A DNA stretch of 9,728 nt from JAKAGZ01 sp964412105 (GCA_964412105.1 CAYPNM010000076.1:1-9728); one strand, 5' to 3'. Shown: positions 1-6,017, counted from the stretch's first letter. The notes: generated by a model from the sequence alone, not told the origin. A program made the numbers and translations.

Positions 1-112
1 TCATCAACTTATCAGTATTAATCACAGATTATATGACTTTATAAATAATTTTTTTTATCTTTTTAGCAGTTCGTAGCCTCTCGATAATTCAAAAAAAATT
101 AAAAGGTATATT

Positions 113-781
113 ATGTTTGCAATAAATCATGCATCCGCTGCACTGCTTTTTAAAAAGAAGTACCCGGATGTAAAACTTGTATGGCTGCTAATATCTGTCC
201 AGTTGGTGGAATTGCTCTGGGTTCTTTTTAATTACATTGGACTTGAATCAACCACTACAGAAGATTCTGTTAAATTTATTGGGGATATTCATTTATCCCA
301 TATGCCGTTTTCCCATTCTATATTATCTACTGTTATCCTCGCAGGGCTTGCATATATATTAATAAAAAAGTTCTTTAATAGTAAAATGCTGGCCACGGCG
401 ATAAGCCTCGCTATTTCTTCACATATTATATTGGATTTGCTTACTCATAACAACGACCTGCCTCTTTCATTTTTTTCTGAAAACATAAAGCTGGGCAGTA
501 TGCTCTATTCCGGTTTTCCTTATCTGGCTTTTCTATTTGAAATGTTGTTCGGCGTTTTCTGCTGGTGGTATTACAAAGGATCCAAATCTCTCCTTGCCGT
601 TATAATTATTTTTAATCTTTTTAATTTTACAATCTTTTCACCAGACGTTGTCGGGCTTGAACAGTTCTTTGTGCATAGTCCTTACTTACTGACTACCGTA
701 ATATTTTTTCAGATAATTGTAACATTATATTTCGTCTGGCTGTTTGCAAAAAAAACCGATAAAGAAGTGCAGGCTGCCTAG
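113..781 (+). CDS. Multi-pass membrane protein, YdjM/DUF457-like (putative membrane-bound metal-dependent hydrolase)
   Basis: The 222-residue protein is dominated by hydrophobic segments (about residues 22-42, 69-86, 92-110, 133-152, 158-175 and 190-212), so it sits in the inner membrane. Polar residues that recur in the YdjM/DUF457 group are visible: His6 in an N-terminal NHASAALLF, Glu33, His60/His63, the SHS at 67-69, and SSHIILDLLTH at 102-112 with His104, Asp108 and His112. In that family such His/Asp residues are proposed metal ligands, but the reaction is unknown. The ATG at 113 is preceded by AAAAGG about 6 bp upstream, which supports this start. The family assignment comes from motif pattern only and is moderate. 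A membrane protein of unknown function is the safe fallback. It is separated from the next gene by 374 bp containing a repeat, so it is probably its own transcription unit. Confidence 0.6.
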   Translation: MFAINHASAALLFKKKYPDVKLVWLLISVQLVELLWVLFNYIGLESTTTEDSVKFIGDIHLSHMPFSHSILSTVILAGLAYILIKKFFNSKMLATAISLAISSHIILDLLTHNNDLPLSFFSENIKLGSMLYSGFPYLAFLFEMLFGVFCWWYYKGSKSLLAVIIIFNLFNFTIFSPDVVGLEQFFVHSPYLLTTVIFFQIIVTLYFVWLFAKKTDKEVQAA

Positions 782-904
782 AAAGCCCTATATCTTTCAG
801 AAGCAGTGAATGGACTTAATTTCCCGGATATCGCGACAATCAATCGCAGTAAAAGGCAGGTTCAAAAATACTAAACGCTGAACGCTTGCCACGCCTTTGG
901 CGTG
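782..904. other. Gene-free spacer ending in a perfect 6-bp hairpin
   Basis: No start codon with a credible coding stretch is present here. The only clear structure is CACGCC-TTT-GGCGTG at 890-904, a perfect 6-bp stem with a 3-nt loop. It sits directly before repeat copy 1. It is not followed by a T-run, so it is not a typical intrinsic terminator. Confidence 0.5.
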
Positions 905-1132
905 ACTATCCGCTAATCAACTCTCCCATAATACGGCAGATTATAGAAATTCTTGATCCGTGAAATAAAGATTAAACAAATAAGGTCATCTCAATTGAAT
1001 ATTACATTAAAATATTTCCGGAACTCAAAATTCCTATTTCACTGGGTCTGGTCCTTCAAATTTAATTTCTGAAATATTTATAGGAATTTAATTTTTATTT
1101 TGTGATATTTCATTAAAGTCTAAGTTTACAGC
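905..1132 (+). repeat. Dispersed repeat, copy 1
   Basis: This is the upstream copy of an AT-rich intergenic repeat. It starts at ACTATCCGCTAA, shared with copy 2 at 2396. Positions 927-1110 align without gaps to 2440-2623 with 20 mismatches in 184 positions (about 89% identity, counted by hand). Copy 1 lacks about 22 bp that copy 2 has just after the shared start. The right-hand part (1053-1110) also matches copy 3. Positions 1061-1074 and 1078-1091 can pair at 10 of 14 positions. The copy ends near GTTTACAGC (1124-1132), about 24 bp before the ATG of the DUF1801 gene. Its nature (integron-type site, MITE or decayed mobile element) is not settled. Confidence 0.85.
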
Positions 1133-1155
1133 AATCAATCGGTCATATTAATACT

Positions 1156-1557
1156 ATGGATATAGAAAATTATATATCATTACAACCTTTGATAAGACAA
1201 AATATATTAGAAAAGATTCACAAATCTATTATAGCAGCAGACAAAAGCGTAAAAGCTGAAGTTGGAAAAATGATGGGTAAAGAAATGATAATTTATAAAG
1301 GAAAAGGTCATATGAAATATGGGCTTGCAAGTGTAAAAAACTATATGTCCTTTCATATAATGCCAATTTATGGCTCAAAGGTTCTTTACTCTAAATACAA
1401 AACCCTGTTACCTAAAGCAAATTTTCAAAAAGGGTGCATTAATTTCCGCAATGAAGATGAAATGCCTATGCATATCGTTCAACAACTCATTATCGACTGC
1501 TCAACCATTGACCTTTTAAAATTGAAAGAAGAATATTTAAAATCTAAAAGGAGATAA
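1156..1557 (+). CDS. DUF1801 (YdhG-like) domain protein
   Basis: A small cytosolic protein of 133 residues that fits the DUF1801/YdhG-like family. It has an N-terminal helical part (ENYISLQPLIRQNILEKI, about 4-21), a central strand region (EMIIYKGKGHMKYGLAS, 43-59; YMSFHIMP, 63-70) and the C-terminal segment KGCINFRNEDEMP (92-104), followed by a helix (106-123). The biochemical role of the family is not established, although members fold like a frataxin/YdhG alpha-beta sandwich. There is no signal peptide or membrane segment. The ATG lacks a Shine-Dalgarno sequence and begins 24 bp after the end of repeat copy 1, so the repeat probably supplies the leader and perhaps the promoter. It is a single-gene module, with a gene-remnant stretch and repeat copy 3 after it. 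Confidence 0.75.
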   Translation: MDIENYISLQPLIRQNILEKIHKSIIAADKSVKAEVGKMMGKEMIIYKGKGHMKYGLASVKNYMSFHIMPIYGSKVLYSKYKTLLPKANFQKGCINFRNEDEMPMHIVQQLIIDCSTIDLLKLKEEYLKSKRR

Positions 1558-1561
1558 TATA

Positions 1562-1648
1562 TGCGGCAGCTTAGCCAACGGTTACCCTGAAATATTTGAA
1601 ACAATAGGTAAGCCGATGTATTTTCTTTCAATATTCAAAAAAGAGTAG
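1562..1648 (+). pseudogene. Possible 3' remnant of an unidentified gene
   Basis: Directly after the DUF1801 stop codon, in a different frame, 28 codons stay open and read like the end of a protein (NGYPEIFETIGKPMYFLSIF near the end, then a TAG stop). There is no ATG with a ribosome binding site for it, and repeat copy 3 follows almost at once. The tail is faintly reminiscent of the last strand of SAM-dependent methyltransferases, but this is weak. It may be chance in AT-rich DNA. It is recorded as a possible fragment left by an insertion or recombination event. Confidence 0.2.
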
Positions 1649-1663
1649 GTCATAAAAATTCTG

Positions 1664-1742
1664 CCTTCAAATTTTATTTCTAAAATAATTTTAGGAATCT
1701 AATTTTAATTTTGTAATATTGAGATAAATAAAGAGTTAGCGG
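1664..1742 (+). repeat. Dispersed repeat, copy 3 (right-hand part only)
   Basis: Positions 1664-1721 match 1053-1110 of copy 1 with 8 mismatches in 58 (about 86%). The match to copy 2 continues through the terminal AGTTAG to about 1739. The left two-thirds of the repeat is missing. The hairpin is at its clearest here: CTAAAAT-A-ATTTTAG at 1680-1694 is a perfect 7-bp inverted repeat. The copy ends with GTTAGCGG (1735-1742), the exact reverse complement of CCGCTAAC at 2401-2408 in copy 2. The two octamers flank the VOC gene. The next start codon is at 1818. Confidence 0.75.
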
Positions 1743-1817
1743 TAAGTGTGACTGCACACAACAATAAAAGAATAACAAGTATTTAACAATGGGAGAAAAT
1801 ACAACTTTAAATAAGCA

Positions 1818-2297
1818 ATGAAAAAAACGACTTTAGTAATCCTGATAATTGTGACATCATTTTGCTTTGGCTTCGTATTTAAGACAATAATTTCAAAACA
1901 AAATAAAAAAACAATAAAAATGAAAAAAGTAACTGGCATAGGGGGTATTTTTTTTAAATCCAAAGACCCAAAAAAATTGACAGAATGGTATCAAAAACAC
2001 CTTGGTTTAGATACAAATCCATATGGGGCAACTTTTGAGTGGTATGAACGTGATGACAGCACAAAGAAAGGACAATCACAATGGACTCCGTTTCCCGAAA
2101 CCACAAAATACTTTGAACCTTCAACAAAGGACTTTATGATAAATTACAGGGTGGAAAACCTGGCAGCACTTGTTGAGGAATTAAAAAAGGAAGGCGTAAC
2201 CATTGTGGACACTATTGAAACTTACGATTACGGCAAATTCGTCCATATACTTGACGCAGAAGGAAACAAAATTGAACTATGGGAACCAATCGATTGA
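1818..2297 (+). CDS. VOC-family (glyoxalase/bleomycin-resistance-like) protein with N-terminal membrane anchor
   Basis: The protein has 159 residues. Residues 4-24 (TTLVILIIVTSFCFGFVF and onward) form one hydrophobic segment after a Lys pair, so this is a signal anchor or uncleaved signal peptide. A lysine-rich linker (27-37) follows, then a single VOC domain from about 38 to 158. Visible VOC elements are GIGGIFFKSKDP (40-51), LTEWYQKHLGLDT (54-66), the mid-domain FMINYRVENLAALVEELKKEG (106-126) and the closing FVHILDAEGNKIELWEP (141-157). Glu153 lies in the usual metal-ligand strand. The substrate is unknown. An internal Met35 (1920) would give a purely cytosolic VOC protein, but it has no ribosome binding site either, and the longer frame has a coherent anchor, so 1818 is preferred. 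The gene lies alone between repeat copies 3 and 2. Confidence 0.82.
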   Translation: MKKTTLVILIIVTSFCFGFVFKTIISKQNKKTIKMKKVTGIGGIFFKSKDPKKLTEWYQKHLGLDTNPYGATFEWYERDDSTKKGQSQWTPFPETTKYFEPSTKDFMINYRVENLAALVEELKKEGVTIVDTIETYDYGKFVHILDAEGNKIELWEPID

Positions 2298-2395
2298 GTA
2301 TGAGAAAATAGTTGGTGAAGCAAACAAATTATTCGCCGGAACCAGAGACAGAGAATTACTGAAGTACTTGCATAATCATTCCTTAGCTTTTCGCA
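2298..2395 (+). other. Spacer after the VOC gene; possible coding remnant, no gene called
   Basis: One frame stays open here up to a TGA at 2419-2421, inside repeat copy 2, and reads in a protein-like way (ANKLFAGTRDRELLKYLHNH). Upstream, that frame only shadows the VOC gene. There is no independent start with a ribosome binding site. It may be a decayed gene end, like the stretch at 1562-1648, or chance. Confidence 0.25.
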
Positions 2396-2643
2396 ACTAT
2401 CCGCTAACCCTTGTAAGCTGACAAACTACTTGTTGATCTCATAATGCAGCAGATAATAAAAATTCTTGACCCGTGAAATAAAGATTAAACAAATAAGGTC
2501 ATCTAAATGGAATATTACATTAAAATATTTCTGGAACTCAAAATACCTATTTCACTGGGTCTGGTCCTATAAATTAAACTCCTAAAATCGTTATAGGAAT
2601 TTAATTTTTATTTTATAATATTAGGGTAAATAATGAGTTAGGC
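2396..2643 (+). repeat. Dispersed repeat, copy 2 (most complete copy)
   Basis: This copy runs from ACTATCCGCTAA to GTTAGGC. It contains an additional segment of about 22 bp near its left end compared with copy 1. Its ends are CGCTAAC (2402-2408) and GTTAGGC (2637-2643), which are nearly complementary. GTTAGGC fits the integron core consensus GTTRRRY. CGCTAAC is only close to RYYYAAC. The internal hairpin arms 2574-2587 and 2591-2604 pair at 12 of 14 positions around a 3-nt loop. A TATAAT at 2614-2619 could serve as a -10 element for the gene starting at 2676. It contains the short ORF 2507-2572. At about 240 bp it is longer than usual attC sites. Confidence 0.85.
2507..2572 (+). CDS. Short ORF (21 codons) inside repeat copy 2
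   Basis: ATG at 2507 is preceded by TAAGG with about 8 bp spacing, a usable ribosome binding site. It encodes a hydrophobic 21-residue peptide containing EYYIKIF and ELKIPISLGLVL, with TAA at 2570-2572. In copy 1 (994-1065) the same frame is open and the peptide nearly identical (Pro for Leu once), but the first codon is ATT instead of ATG and the stop comes two codons later. Several of the base changes are synonymous. It could be the remnant of a longer protein or a real small peptide. Two copies are too few to decide. Confidence 0.2.
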   Translation: MEYYIKIFLELKIPISLGLVL

Positions 2644-2646
2644 ATA

Positions 2647-2679
2647 ATGCTTGTGAATCAGAAAGAAATTGAGTTTTGA
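2647..2679 (+). promoter_or_regulatory. 10-codon upstream ORF overlapping the AraC-gene start
   Basis: ATG at 2647 opens a frame reading MLVNQKEIEF and ends at TGA 2677-2679. The TTG start of the regulator gene (2676-2678) lies within TTTTGA, so the leader's stop and the gene's start overlap by two bases. Such an arrangement can couple translation of the second gene to the first. This would help because the TTG start has only a weak AGAAAG-type site. It is a sequence observation, and the function is inferred. Confidence 0.3.
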
Positions 2680-3494
2680 TAACAAAAATTCACATACCAA
2701 AACACCCACTATGTCAATTCATTGACCACTTTTACTATTATGTCGACTACAATCCGGAACATTCAGTGGACAGATTTCTACCGGATGGTGAAGTCCAAAT
2801 TATTTTCGATTTGACTGATTATCCCAAATACATCTATGACAATGAGACACTGAAAGAAATTCAATCATGCCAAAATGTTTGGTTTTCAGGATTCCGAACT
2901 GAACCAATCACCATACCTTCAGGTAAGGAAAGCGAAATGCTAATTGTTCAGTTTAAAAAGGGCAGAGCATTTCCGTTTTTAATTGAACCCATGCAAAACT
3001 TGACAAATTTTGTGGTGGATGCTGAATTGGTAATAAGCCCAATAATCTTAAATATTCGCGAACGACTTTTAGAAGCCTCGTCTCCCTTTGAGAAATTTCA
3101 GGTATTGGAAAAGCTGCTTCTAAAAATTTACCTAAGAAAACTGAAGGAAAATTCTTTTGTCGATTTCGCGGTCTCAAAAATCATTGCTTCCCCTAATCAG
3201 AGTAGCATTAAGACCATTTCTAACAAAGTCGGATTTTCTCAAAAACACTTCATCAAGCTTTTTAAAGAACACGTTGGAGTAACACCAAAAGAGTTTTTGA
3301 AAGTCATTCGGTTTCAAAAGGCAATCCAACACATTGAAAACCAAATTGCTGTTGACTGGTCTCAAATTTCATATGATTGTGGGTTTTATGACCAATCACA
3401 TTTTATAGCTGATTTCAAAAATTTTTCAGGATTTACTCCTTCTGAGTATATAAAACAAAAAGGCGATTTCCTCAACTACATTCCAGTGAAGTAG
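2676..3494 (+). CDS. AraC-family transcriptional regulator
   Basis: A 272-residue cytosolic DNA-binding regulator. Residues 1-115 form the N-terminal domain common in Bacteroidota AraC proteins (IHIPKHPLCQFIDHFYYYVDY at 5-25, FLPDGEVQIIFDL at 34-46, WFSGFRTEPITI at 69-80). The C-terminal AraC domain spans about 165-262. Its first helix-turn-helix is in IKTISNKVGFSQKHFIKLFKEHVG (178-201). The second is in WSQISYDCGFYDQSHFIADFKNFSG (228-252), with the family signature ending FTPSEY (253-258). Translation must begin at TTG 2676: a stop codon lies in frame at 2670-2672 and the conserved N-terminal motif starts within five residues. It heads a same-strand run of five genes and is the obvious candidate to regulate them. 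The effector is unknown. Confidence 0.92.
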   Translation: MITKIHIPKHPLCQFIDHFYYYVDYNPEHSVDRFLPDGEVQIIFDLTDYPKYIYDNETLKEIQSCQNVWFSGFRTEPITIPSGKESEMLIVQFKKGRAFPFLIEPMQNLTNFVVDAELVISPIILNIRERLLEASSPFEKFQVLEKLLLKIYLRKLKENSFVDFAVSKIIASPNQSSIKTISNKVGFSQKHFIKLFKEHVGVTPKEFLKVIRFQKAIQHIENQIAVDWSQISYDCGFYDQSHFIADFKNFSGFTPSEYIKQKGDFLNYIPVK

Positions 3495-3567
3495 CTGAGG
3501 TAAAATTTTTCCTATCGTAATTAAATCCGTTTAGTAATTTTGTCTTAAACATTAAAAAAGGAAAAAT

Positions 3568-3975
3568 ATGGAAAACATGATAATTAATAATTGGGCTGTT
3601 TTAGTATGTGCTATCTTTAACCTTTTATTGGGTGCAATATGGTATTCTCCTGCCTTGTTTTATAATGCATGGAAAAAAGAAAATAACCTGACAGACGAAG
3701 ACATCAAAAAATCGAAACCGATAAAAACCTACGGGATAAGTTTTTTACTCGCATACATTATGTCTTATAACCTCGCCTTCTTCTTAGGAGATGCCAATAC
3801 TGACTGGCAATGGGGATTGACAGCAGGATTTCTTACTGGATTTGGCTGGGCAGCAGCCATATTTGCAGCCATTGCTTTGTTTGAACAAAAAAGCTGGAAA
3901 TACATATTTATTAATGGTGGCTATATCACTATTTATTTTACAGTAATTGGATTTATTTTAGGAATATGGCGATAA
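3568..3975 (+). CDS. DUF1761 family membrane protein
   Basis: A 135-residue integral membrane protein with four hydrophobic segments (about residues 8-30, 54-74, 81-103 and 112-133). The N-terminal motif LLGAIWYSPALFYNAWKKE (20-38) is characteristic of DUF1761: a helix, WYSP, then an amphipathic stretch ending in an acidic/lysine-rich linker (EDIKKSK). The function of the family is unknown. The start is well supported by AAAAAAGGAAAA just upstream of ATG 3568. It follows the AraC gene after 73 bp and is only 7 bp ahead of the next gene, so the two are co-transcribed. In the 73-bp gap no terminator is visible. Confidence 0.85.
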   Translation: MENMIINNWAVLVCAIFNLLLGAIWYSPALFYNAWKKENNLTDEDIKKSKPIKTYGISFLLAYIMSYNLAFFLGDANTDWQWGLTAGFLTGFGWAAAIFAAIALFEQKSWKYIFINGGYITIYFTVIGFILGIWR

Positions 3976-3982
3976 TTTTTAT

Positions 3983-4387
3983 ATGAAAAAAGATTATAAA
4001 CCTGAAAGTTATAATTCTGTTGCTCCCTATTTTTGTGTTGCTGGGGCACAAAAATTGGCAAACTTTTTACACCGCCTATTTGGAGCAGAAGAATTAAGAA
4101 AATATGTTGGCTCCGATAATAAGATTATACATATGGAGGTTCGGATTGATGACTCAATCGTTATGATTGGCGATTCGACAGAATCCAATCCACCAAAAAT
4201 GCAAAACATACACGTGTACGTGTCTGATGTTGATGCTATTTTTAATCTGGCAATAGAACTGGGATGTAAGGCTTTACAAGCTCCTGTTCAGAAAGAAGGA
4301 GAATCTGACAGAAGATGTGTATTTATTGATTTTGCAGGTAATTTATGGTCAGTAGGTACACAAATGGAATCAAACAATATAAATTGA
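3983..4387 (+). CDS. PhnB-like VOC (glyoxalase-superfamily) protein
   Basis: The 134-residue cytosolic protein is a single VOC domain of the PhnB-like type: NSVAPYFCVAGAQKLANFLHRLFGAEE (11-37), then IIHMEVRIDDSIVMIGD (48-64), NIHVYVSDVDAIFNLAIELGC (75-95) and the closing RCVFIDFAGNLWSVGTQ (111-127). The last strand keeps the family's D-x-x-G-N-x-W pattern. Family members include dioxygenases, glyoxalases and antibiotic-binding proteins. PhnB-like proteins have no settled activity, and no substrate can be inferred here. It begins 7 bp after the DUF1761 stop, inside an evident operon. The ribosome binding site is weak, suggesting translational coupling. It is unrelated in detail to the VOC protein at 1818 and does not look like a recent duplicate. 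Confidence 0.88.
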   Translation: MKKDYKPESYNSVAPYFCVAGAQKLANFLHRLFGAEELRKYVGSDNKIIHMEVRIDDSIVMIGDSTESNPPKMQNIHVYVSDVDAIFNLAIELGCKALQAPVQKEGESDRRCVFIDFAGNLWSVGTQMESNNIN

Positions 4388-4395
4388 TAAAATTA

Positions 4396-4974
4396 ATGTC
4401 TATGGCAAAAACATCTCAAGAAATAGAAAAAGAATTCATTGATGGCCTGAAGAATACCACAGGCAAAACCCTCTATGAATGGATGTCAGCAATCAAAACC
4501 AGCGGAATTACAAAGCGGAACGACATCATCAAATGGTTAAAAGAAACAAACAAATTCGGTCATATGTATGCAAGTTTATTAACTGGTATTTATTTTAACA
4601 ATGGGAAACCTGTTTATGCAAGCGAACAGAACCTTCTGGAAAACCAATTTGAAAAATATCATGATATGCGTCCGTTATTTGAACACCTGCAAAAGAAAAT
4701 TTTAGACTGGGACAATTCTGTTGAATTTGTTACCAAGAAAACTTATGTGTCTATTACCAAGAAGCGAGAATTTGCAGCCATCAATATTAAAAAGGGAGAG
4801 CTACGCCTGGGAATGGATTTAGGTGATTTGCCTTTTGAAGGTATAGTTGAAAAAGAAAAATTAACAGGTCCTATGCCGAGAATATCACACATGGTTGTTA
4901 TTAAGAATCAGTCGGACATTAACGATAATTTATTTAAATTACTTGACAAAGCAAATAATAATGTAAATCCATGA
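4396..4974 (+). CDS. DUF4287-DUF5655 two-domain protein
   Basis: From ATG 4396 the protein has 192 residues. The first half (about 5-65) matches the DUF4287 pattern: EIEKEFIDGLKNTTGKTLYEWM (9-30), IKTSGITKRNDIIKWLKE (33-50), then a helix with GHMYASLL (55-62). The second half (about 90-186) matches DUF5655: VEFVTKKTYVSITKKREFAAI (109-129), LRLGMDLGD (136-144), ISHMVVIKNQSDINDNLFKLL (163-183). This order is the usual architecture of the pair. The function is unknown, and no catalytic residues are recognised. Frames upstream to 4345 remain open but would overlap the preceding gene by 43 bp, and the DUF4287 match begins just after Met 4396/4402, so the shorter start is chosen. Its stop overlaps the next gene's start (ATGA, 4971-4974), indicating coupling. 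Confidence 0.85.
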   Translation: MSMAKTSQEIEKEFIDGLKNTTGKTLYEWMSAIKTSGITKRNDIIKWLKETNKFGHMYASLLTGIYFNNGKPVYASEQNLLENQFEKYHDMRPLFEHLQKKILDWDNSVEFVTKKTYVSITKKREFAAINIKKGELRLGMDLGDLPFEGIVEKEKLTGPMPRISHMVVIKNQSDINDNLFKLLDKANNNVNP

Positions 4975-5969
4975 AAAGACATTTAATAAATTTCTGCTCA
5001 ATATTTGGGGTATGCGTTTTAATCAGTTGTGCTGGGATTAATAAATCCGATAATAAAATTAATAAAGTCGACCCGGAATATGCTATTGCTTATAATGTCT
5101 TATTTGATAGTAAAAATGATAATTACGAAGTTTTTACTATGAATATGGATGGTTCGGATAAGAGAAATATCACGAACCTAAGTGGTGTGGAATGGACATA
5201 TTTTTCTTATATGGATAAACTTTACTTCATTTCCGATAAGGATACTTGTCAACGTTGTGCCTATTTCCTTTATGAAACGGATTACAAAGGAACCAATCCG
5301 AAAAAAGTTTCAAATATTCCTTTGGCAGATAGTTGGATGAGTAGTAGAAATAATGGGACCGAATTTATCGTTAAGCCCAACAAAAAAGTTGATTCTGTAT
5401 TTTATATTATTGACTTGAAAGGCCAGCTGATTCGAAAATTAGAAACAGGTTTGCCTAAATCAGATGATCCGCTTTTTGTAAATAATGGAAAACAGGTGGT
5501 TTTCTGTGGAGGTAATAAAAAATCCAAACGCGAAAAAGGATATAAAGAAGAATTATACCTGATAAATCTTGATGGCACAGGACTAAAACAACTAACTCAT
5601 TATCCTGCATCTGATACAACTGCACCGTGGTGGGCATATAAAACCGGCCCCCCGAAATTGCATCCAACAGAGAACTTCATTAGTTACCAAAGTTATCAGA
5701 ATGGCAAATACAGCTTGTATGCTGTAGCGCTTGATGGCAGCAGACAATGGAAATTAACCGAAAACACAGAGGATGAAGGGTGGCATGATTGGAGTCAGGA
5801 TGGAAAGTGGTTAGCTATAGAATTATTTGACAATGCTCAAACCCAATTTCATATCGGACTAACGAATTGGGAAACGAAAGAAATGAAAATATTGACAGAC
5901 ACCACTTTTAAATACCAACAAGCACCAAATTTTGTAATAAAGAATCTTTCTTTACATTCCGATATATAG
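4971..5969 (+). CDS. TolB/WD40-like beta-propeller lipoprotein
   Basis: The 332-residue protein is exported and lipid-anchored: its N-terminus is basic then hydrophobic and ends in the lipobox LISC, with Cys20 as the modified residue. The body is made of TolB-type propeller repeats, each with an 'x-DG-x' turn followed by a Lys/Arg-x-Leu/Ile-Thr strand: TMNMDGSDKRNITNL (56-70), ETDYKGTNPKKVS (102-114), LINLDGTGLKQLTHYP (197-212) and AVALDGSRQWKLTEN (251-265), plus WSQDGKWLAIE (274-284). Such proteins usually act as periplasmic or cell-surface binding scaffolds. No Tol-Pal genes are nearby, so it is not called tolB. The start overlaps the previous stop by ATGA. The ending (TFKYQQAPNFV, 312-322) looks like a natural propeller C-terminus. 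An attC-like hairpin begins 48 bp after its stop. Confidence 0.88.
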   Translation: MKRHLINFCSIFGVCVLISCAGINKSDNKINKVDPEYAIAYNVLFDSKNDNYEVFTMNMDGSDKRNITNLSGVEWTYFSYMDKLYFISDKDTCQRCAYFLYETDYKGTNPKKVSNIPLADSWMSSRNNGTEFIVKPNKKVDSVFYIIDLKGQLIRKLETGLPKSDDPLFVNNGKQVVFCGGNKKSKREKGYKEELYLINLDGTGLKQLTHYPASDTTAPWWAYKTGPPKLHPTENFISYQSYQNGKYSLYAVALDGSRQWKLTENTEDEGWHDWSQDGKWLAIELFDNAQTQFHIGLTNWETKEMKILTDTTFKYQQAPNFVIKNLSLHSDI

Positions 5970-6017
5970 TGCCTTTAAGAAACTTGAAAGCATTGTAAAC
6001 GAAGATTAATAAGCACA

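Noticed and set aside
890..904. Hairpin CACGCC-TTT-GGCGTG as a terminator for the first gene
   Set aside because: It has no T-run and lies more than 100 bp after the stop codon, so it is recorded only as a structure.
1736..1963. Minus-strand frame of 75 codons across the VOC gene start
   Set aside because: It lies antisense to repeat copy 3 and the anchored VOC N-terminus. Its composition (Phe/Ile/Val-rich) is the mirror of an A-rich sequence and it matches no family.
2203..2421. 72-codon plus-strand frame overlapping the end of the VOC gene
   Set aside because: Its first 95 bases overlap the well-supported VOC gene in another frame, and it has no ribosome binding site. Only the tail beyond 2298 might be a remnant, and that is noted separately.
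905..2643. CRISPR array or simple insertion sequence as explanation for the repeats
   Set aside because: The copies are long, imperfect and irregularly spaced with genes between them, which rules out CRISPR. No transposase, long terminal inverted repeats or target-site duplications were seen, so a standard insertion sequence is not supported.
2953..3365. Two minus-strand frames inside the AraC gene
   Set aside because: Antisense shadows of a gene with clear AraC motifs. They show no recognisable domains and no ribosome binding sites.
4027..4209. Minus-strand frame inside the PhnB-like VOC gene
   Set aside because: A shadow of a well-supported gene; short and without motifs.
4345..4395. Upstream start for the DUF4287-DUF5655 gene
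   Set aside because: It would overlap the preceding VOC gene by 43 bp and add a sequence unlike the start of the domain. ATG 4396 fits better.
5455..5667. Minus-strand frame inside the lipoprotein gene
   Set aside because: A shadow of the TolB-like propeller repeats; no independent support.
4971..5969. Calling the lipoprotein tolB of the Tol-Pal system
   Set aside because: It has a lipobox, whereas TolB is a soluble periplasmic protein. It lacks an obvious N-terminal TolB domain, and no tol or pal genes are nearby. Only the propeller repeats are shared.
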